From contig JAQULM010000001.1 of assembly GCA_028718605.1 (NCBI GenBank), positions 25,320 to 89,319 of the forward strand: a stretch of 64,000 nucleotides of DNA, read 5' to 3'. Positions 61,427-64,000 of the stretch are shown here, piece by piece. The notes beneath the pieces are model-generated. The model made no database searches and was not told the origin of the DNA. It saw nothing but the letters and a program-made list of their open reading frames with translations. The position numbers and the translations under genes are program-made. The stretch is from Patescibacteria group bacterium (lineage in GTDB: Bacteria; Patescibacteria; ABY1; UBA10025; JAHIVO01). The stretch's first letter is position 1; each line of letters starts with the position of its first letter.

Positions 61427-62458
61427 CTATTCTTTTTCGTACTTCCAGAGCATTTGGCCTAAAATATGCTCGTACGCTTTCACGTAGTCGATCGTCTTGG
61501 CGAGCCCTTCTTCAAGCGGGACGAGCGGATACCATCCAAGCTTTGATTTTGCTAATGTAATATCCGGCAAGCCCAATGGCCGCATAAATAGCAAGGGATC
61601 ACGGAATTCAATCGATGACTGAGAACCGGTCATGTCTTTAATTTTCTGCGCAATCTCAACCATCGAATGCTCCTCGTACTGCCCAAAATTAAACGGGCCA
61701 GCTTCACGTGACGCCATCATTTTCACCAAACCTTCAATAATATCCATGACGTAACAAAGTGACGTCGTAAATGACTTGTCACCATAAATAATGAGCGGCT
61801 TGTTATTCAGCGCCTGAAGGACGAAGTCGGGAACCATGTGGCCTTCAAAAAGTGGAAGCCGCGGACCGTACGTCCTGAATATTCTTGCAATTTTAGCATC
61901 GAGATTATAGACATCACGATACGTGATAACGGCAGCCTCGGAATACCGCTTCCCTTCATCATAGCAACTTCGCGGGCCGATTGAATCGACATACCCATCA
62001 TATTCTTCTGAAAAACGCGGAGCGTCCTTAAAACGCGGACCGTATACCACGACTGACGAGGCGAGCAGAAACTTCGCGTTAAAGGATTGGGCAATATCAA
62101 GCGTATTCACAGTGCCAAGGCCGGTGGTATGGAGTGTTTTTAAACGGAGTGAGTTAAAGTTCTTCGGTGATGTCGGGCATGCAAGGTGGTAAATTTCTTG
62201 AATTCCATGAAAACGAACTTTAAATTTATCAAGTTCGTGGTATTCACGCAGGTCAATCGGCTTGCTAATGTCATGCTTGATGAACTCAAACGACGAATTG
62301 CCAAGTAAATGACGAATATTTTCCACAGTACTCGATGTAAAATCATCGAGGCAAATAACATTATGCTCCTTAATTAATTCCTCGCATAAATGCGAACCAA
62401 TAAATCCTGCGCCGCCCGTAATGAGGATATTTTTACGCTGAGGGAGTGATGGTGCCAT
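61427..62458 (-). CDS. UDP-glucuronate decarboxylase-like SDR
   Basis: A 343-residue extended SDR of the UXS group. Motifs: ILITGGAGFIGSHLCEELI, CLDDFTSSTVENI, FIKHDISKPI, YHLACPTSPKNF, then GPRSCYDEGKRYSEA, the UXS Tyr-x3-Lys segment, and FNFGQYEEHSMVEIA. It would convert UDP-GlcA to UDP-xylose, or a related keto sugar. Some sequences in this clade act on other nucleotide sugars. Confidence 0.8.
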   Translation of the reverse strand: MAPSLPQRKNILITGGAGFIGSHLCEELIKEHNVICLDDFTSSTVENIRHLLGNSSFEFIKHDISKPIDLREYHELDKFKVRFHGIQEIYHLACPTSPKNFNSLRLKTLHTTGLGTVNTLDIAQSFNAKFLLASSVVVYGPRFKDAPRFSEEYDGYVDSIGPRSCYDEGKRYSEAAVITYRDVYNLDAKIARIFRTYGPRLPLFEGHMVPDFVLQALNNKPLIIYGDKSFTTSLCYVMDIIEGLVKMMASREAGPFNFGQYEEHSMVEIAQKIKDMTGSQSSIEFRDPLLFMRPLGLPDITLAKSKLGWYPLVPLEEGLAKTIDYVKAYEHILGQMLWKYEKE

Positions 62459-62461
62459 AGG

Positions 62462-63169
62462 TTATTTAGTTATTCTAATTCGTACAAGCGTGGCAAGTAT
62501 CCGAAAGCTGTTGATTATAAGTTTCATCGGGGAACCGAGAAGTGCAGAACTGCTCTTGTCGACCCACCTGGTTGGTACTTCTGTGATGGTAAATCCCGCT
62601 TTCCGTATGAGCTGAAGCAACTGTATGTCAAACGCCATATTGTGTACGGTTAATTTTGGAAGGACTGCTTCAATAACTTTTCGTCTGAAAACTTTTGCGC
62701 CGCACTGTGTATCCGCAAACGGCATCCAGAATAAAATCCGAACAAAACTGATAAAGCCAAAGCTAACAATATTGCGAATGAGTTTGCGATTGACCACTTC
62801 TGATCCCCGTTTCCAGCGAGATGCGATAGCGCAATCGAAACGATCTATTTCCCGAATGAGTTTTTCATACTCCGCGGGATCTGTAGATCCATCAGCATCA
62901 AGAAAGCCAATGTTATCTCCGTGTGCCACTTGAAATCCAGCCTTTACCGCTCCCCCTTTGCCGATTTCATCAGGTATTTCAATATATCTGATGCGTCCGG
63001 GAAACCGTTTAATAAAATCATCAACAACACCGCGGGTATTATCAGTACATGCATTAAGAACTACGATAAATTCAACAGGACAAGACGCATAATGGCTCAA
63101 ATACTTCTCCAAGGTACTCGATATCCGCTTTTCTTCGTTATACGCTGGTATGACAATCGATAGCATCAT
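62462..63169 (-). CDS. GT2 dolichyl-phosphate-glucose synthase-like transferase
   Basis: A 235-residue GT2 enzyme. LSIVIPAYNEEKRISSTLEKYL, FIVVLNACTDNTRGVVDDFI, DEIGKGGAVKAGF, IGFLDADGSTDP (metal-binding Asp), then ADTQCGAKVFRR and ITEVPTRWVDKSSS. It lacks the C-terminal TM helices of the GT2 at 58192-59163. It starts only about 5 nt after the expected transcription start from the promoter at 63181-63209. Confidence 0.86.
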   Translation of the reverse strand: MMLSIVIPAYNEEKRISSTLEKYLSHYASCPVEFIVVLNACTDNTRGVVDDFIKRFPGRIRYIEIPDEIGKGGAVKAGFQVAHGDNIGFLDADGSTDPAEYEKLIREIDRFDCAIASRWKRGSEVVNRKLIRNIVSFGFISFVRILFWMPFADTQCGAKVFRRKVIEAVLPKLTVHNMAFDIQLLQLIRKAGFTITEVPTRWVDKSSSALLGSPMKLIINSFRILATLVRIRITK

Positions 63170-63180
63170 ATACGTGAAAA

Positions 63181-63209
63181 ATTATACCAAAAAATGGCGA
63201 AATCAGCAA
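63181..63209 (-). promoter_or_regulatory. Promoter of the minus-strand glycosyltransferase operon
   Basis: Minus strand: TTGCTG (63204-63209), 17 nt, perfect TATAAT (63181-63186). The -35 is weak. The expected start, near 63174, leaves only about five bases of leader before the ATG at 63169. Confidence 0.48.
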
Positions 63210-63229
63210 ATCTCCAGGCGCAATAGAGG

Positions 63230-63691
63230 TCATTTACCCGAAGAGTTCCCGAATGTCCAATATTTATTGCCAAAATAGTTGAAAAACAGGACTATTCCAA
63301 TTGCTACCACAATGGCGAAAAAGTCTTCATTTTCGCCGAAAATCCGTTCTGCGGGGGTGTATTCTTTCACGATATACATGATTCCAAGATTCATCGCGTA
63401 CCCGATAATACTAACAAGGAAAAATTTCCATGATTCCTGCGCAGTACGGCCGCTGTTTCCGCGGTTGAAGGTCCAGTGCTTATTCAGTAAAAAATTGTTT
63501 ATAATGGCGGCAAATACACTGACCGCACGCGCTGCAATGTAGTAGACGCCAAATACTCTGGTGAAAATTGCGTAAATTCCGAAATCAACGATAGTGCCGG
63601 ATACGCCAACGATTCCAAATTTAACAAATTCAGCGAGAGCTGGATATTTTTGAAATGGCGGGTAGTGGATTACCCGTTCGATGATATTCAT
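63230..63691 (-). CDS. GtrA-family membrane protein
   Basis: A 153-residue protein with four TM helices (about 22-43, 53-74, 90-108 and 121-141) and the GtrA hallmarks FGIVGVSGTIVDFGIYAIF and NNFLLNKHWTF. GtrA proteins are thought to flip or present polyprenyl-linked glucose or other sugars. It starts 4 nt after the stop of the VCBS protein. Confidence 0.88.
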   Translation of the reverse strand: MNIIERVIHYPPFQKYPALAEFVKFGIVGVSGTIVDFGIYAIFTRVFGVYYIAARAVSVFAAIINNFLLNKHWTFNRGNSGRTAQESWKFFLVSIIGYAMNLGIMYIVKEYTPAERIFGENEDFFAIVVAIGIVLFFNYFGNKYWTFGNSSGK

Positions 63692-63695
63692 TCAA

Positions 63696-64000
63696 CTATT
63701 CGAGAATTGAACATGCCTTAACGCCGCCCCGGAACGATTCGGCGTACGCGAAGAACTGGTTAAGGAGCGTGCCGTCACGTTTGAAAATGCGGACATGGGG
63801 GCCGCCGCCGTTTCCCGCGCCGGCGATAATTTCATCAACGCCATCTCCGTTTATGTCACCGGCGGCAACATTGACGCCGCCCCGGAACGATTCGGCGTAC
63901 GCGAAGAACTGGTTAAGGAGCGTGCCGTCACGTTTGAAAATGCGGACATGGGGGCCGCCGCCGTTTCCCGCGCCGGCGATAATTTCATCAACGCCATCTC
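63696..64000 (-). CDS. VCBS/FG-GAP repeat surface protein, C-terminal part (cut by edge)
   Basis: About 101 residues to the TAG at 63696-63698. The frame encodes a 51-residue repeat: GDINGDGVDEIIAGAGNGGG, PHVRIFKRDGTLLNQFFAYA, ESFRGGVNVAA, then the next unit. The DINGDG loop is a calcium-binding motif of VCBS/FG-GAP propeller repeats, and such proteins are usually secreted or surface-bound. The protein ends right after a repeat, with KACSILE. It is GC-rich compared with the locus around it. The N-terminal part lies outside the window. Confidence 0.85.
   Translation of the reverse strand, partial: DGVDEIIAGAGNGGGPHVRIFKRDGTLLNQFFAYAESFRGGVNVAAGDINGDGVDEIIAGAGNGGGPHVRIFKRDGTLLNQFFAYAESFRGGVKACSILE
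63721..64000. repeat. Tandem 153-bp coding repeat
   Basis: The unit starting ACGCCGCCCCGG at 63721 recurs at 63874, a period of 153 bp. The second copy runs to the window edge. Over the 127 bases that can be compared the two copies appear identical. The repeat is in frame within the VCBS gene. Confidence 0.93.

Noticed and set aside
63721..64000. CRISPR-like repeat array
   Set aside because: The repeat unit is 153 bp, continuous and in frame with VCBS motifs; there are no spacers.
1..64000. tRNA, rRNA or mobile-element genes
   Set aside because: I looked through the gaps for cloverleaf sequences, rRNA-like stretches, transposase motifs and terminal inverted repeats, and found none I could support.

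Overview
The window reads as a chromosome segment of a Patescibacteria/CPR bacterium, most likely Parcubacteria-like. The genes are tightly packed, many neighbours overlap by 4 to 20 nt, ribosome binding sites are often weak or absent, and TGA works as an ordinary stop. Several uncharacterised membrane proteins resemble families I associate with CPR genomes. A type IV pilus operon without a visible secretin, and bL9 (reported missing from some other CPR lineages), fit this placement. It is an inference from gene content, not from a marker phylogeny. I see no rRNA, tRNA, CRISPR array, transposase or prophage gene.

Layout. (1) 0-13 kb, mainly minus strand: an edge fragment, a small membrane protein, pgeF, secA, murB, then the division and cell-wall cluster mraY-murD-ftsW-murG-murC. 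One plus-strand gene for a biotinyl/lipoyl-like protein with its own terminator sits between murC and murB. (2) 13-24 kb, plus strand: a GT39-like membrane glycosyltransferase, then a nine-gene type IV pilus operon (pilB, pilC, three pilin-like genes, pilM, pilN, pilO and a small membrane gene) behind a near-consensus promoter, then rpmA. (3) 24-29 kb, minus: murA-S41 protease-acylphosphatase-rplI-pyrG. (4) 29-31 kb, plus: a PEGA-domain membrane protein. (5) 31-37 kb, minus: ahcY-cupin-NUDIX-rfbB-HD hydrolase-rfbD-rfbC-rfbA, a complete dTDP-L-rhamnose pathway with extra enzymes. (6) 37-64 kb: a large surface-glycan locus, visibly AT-rich from about 36.7 to 58 kb.

The surface locus appears to hold two nucleotide-sugar pathways on the plus strand. 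wbpB, wbpD and wbpE homologues, supplied by a WbpA/WecC-like dehydrogenase on the minus strand, would make UDP-GlcNAc(3NAc)A. The set legF-legI-legG-legH-legC-legB would make a CMP-legionaminic acid-type nonulosonate. A Wzx flippase, a DUF1616-like membrane protein and a GT-B transferase with a QHG motif follow. The minus-strand half carries GT-C, GT4 and GT2 transferases, two NAD-dependent epimerases/decarboxylases, GtrA and the end of a surface protein built of near-identical 51-residue VCBS/FG-GAP repeats. With the pilus and the Cys-rich and PEGA surface proteins, much of the window concerns building and decorating the envelope of what is probably a host-attached cell.

The most unusual points are: a pilin-like protein whose start codon falls exactly where the prepilin cleavage product would begin; pilin-like proteins with large adhesin-type domains inserted or appended; palindromes lying on the -10 elements of secA and murD; several genes whose predicted promoters leave almost no 5' leader; and the nonulosonate and diamino-uronate gene sets in a probable CPR genome.
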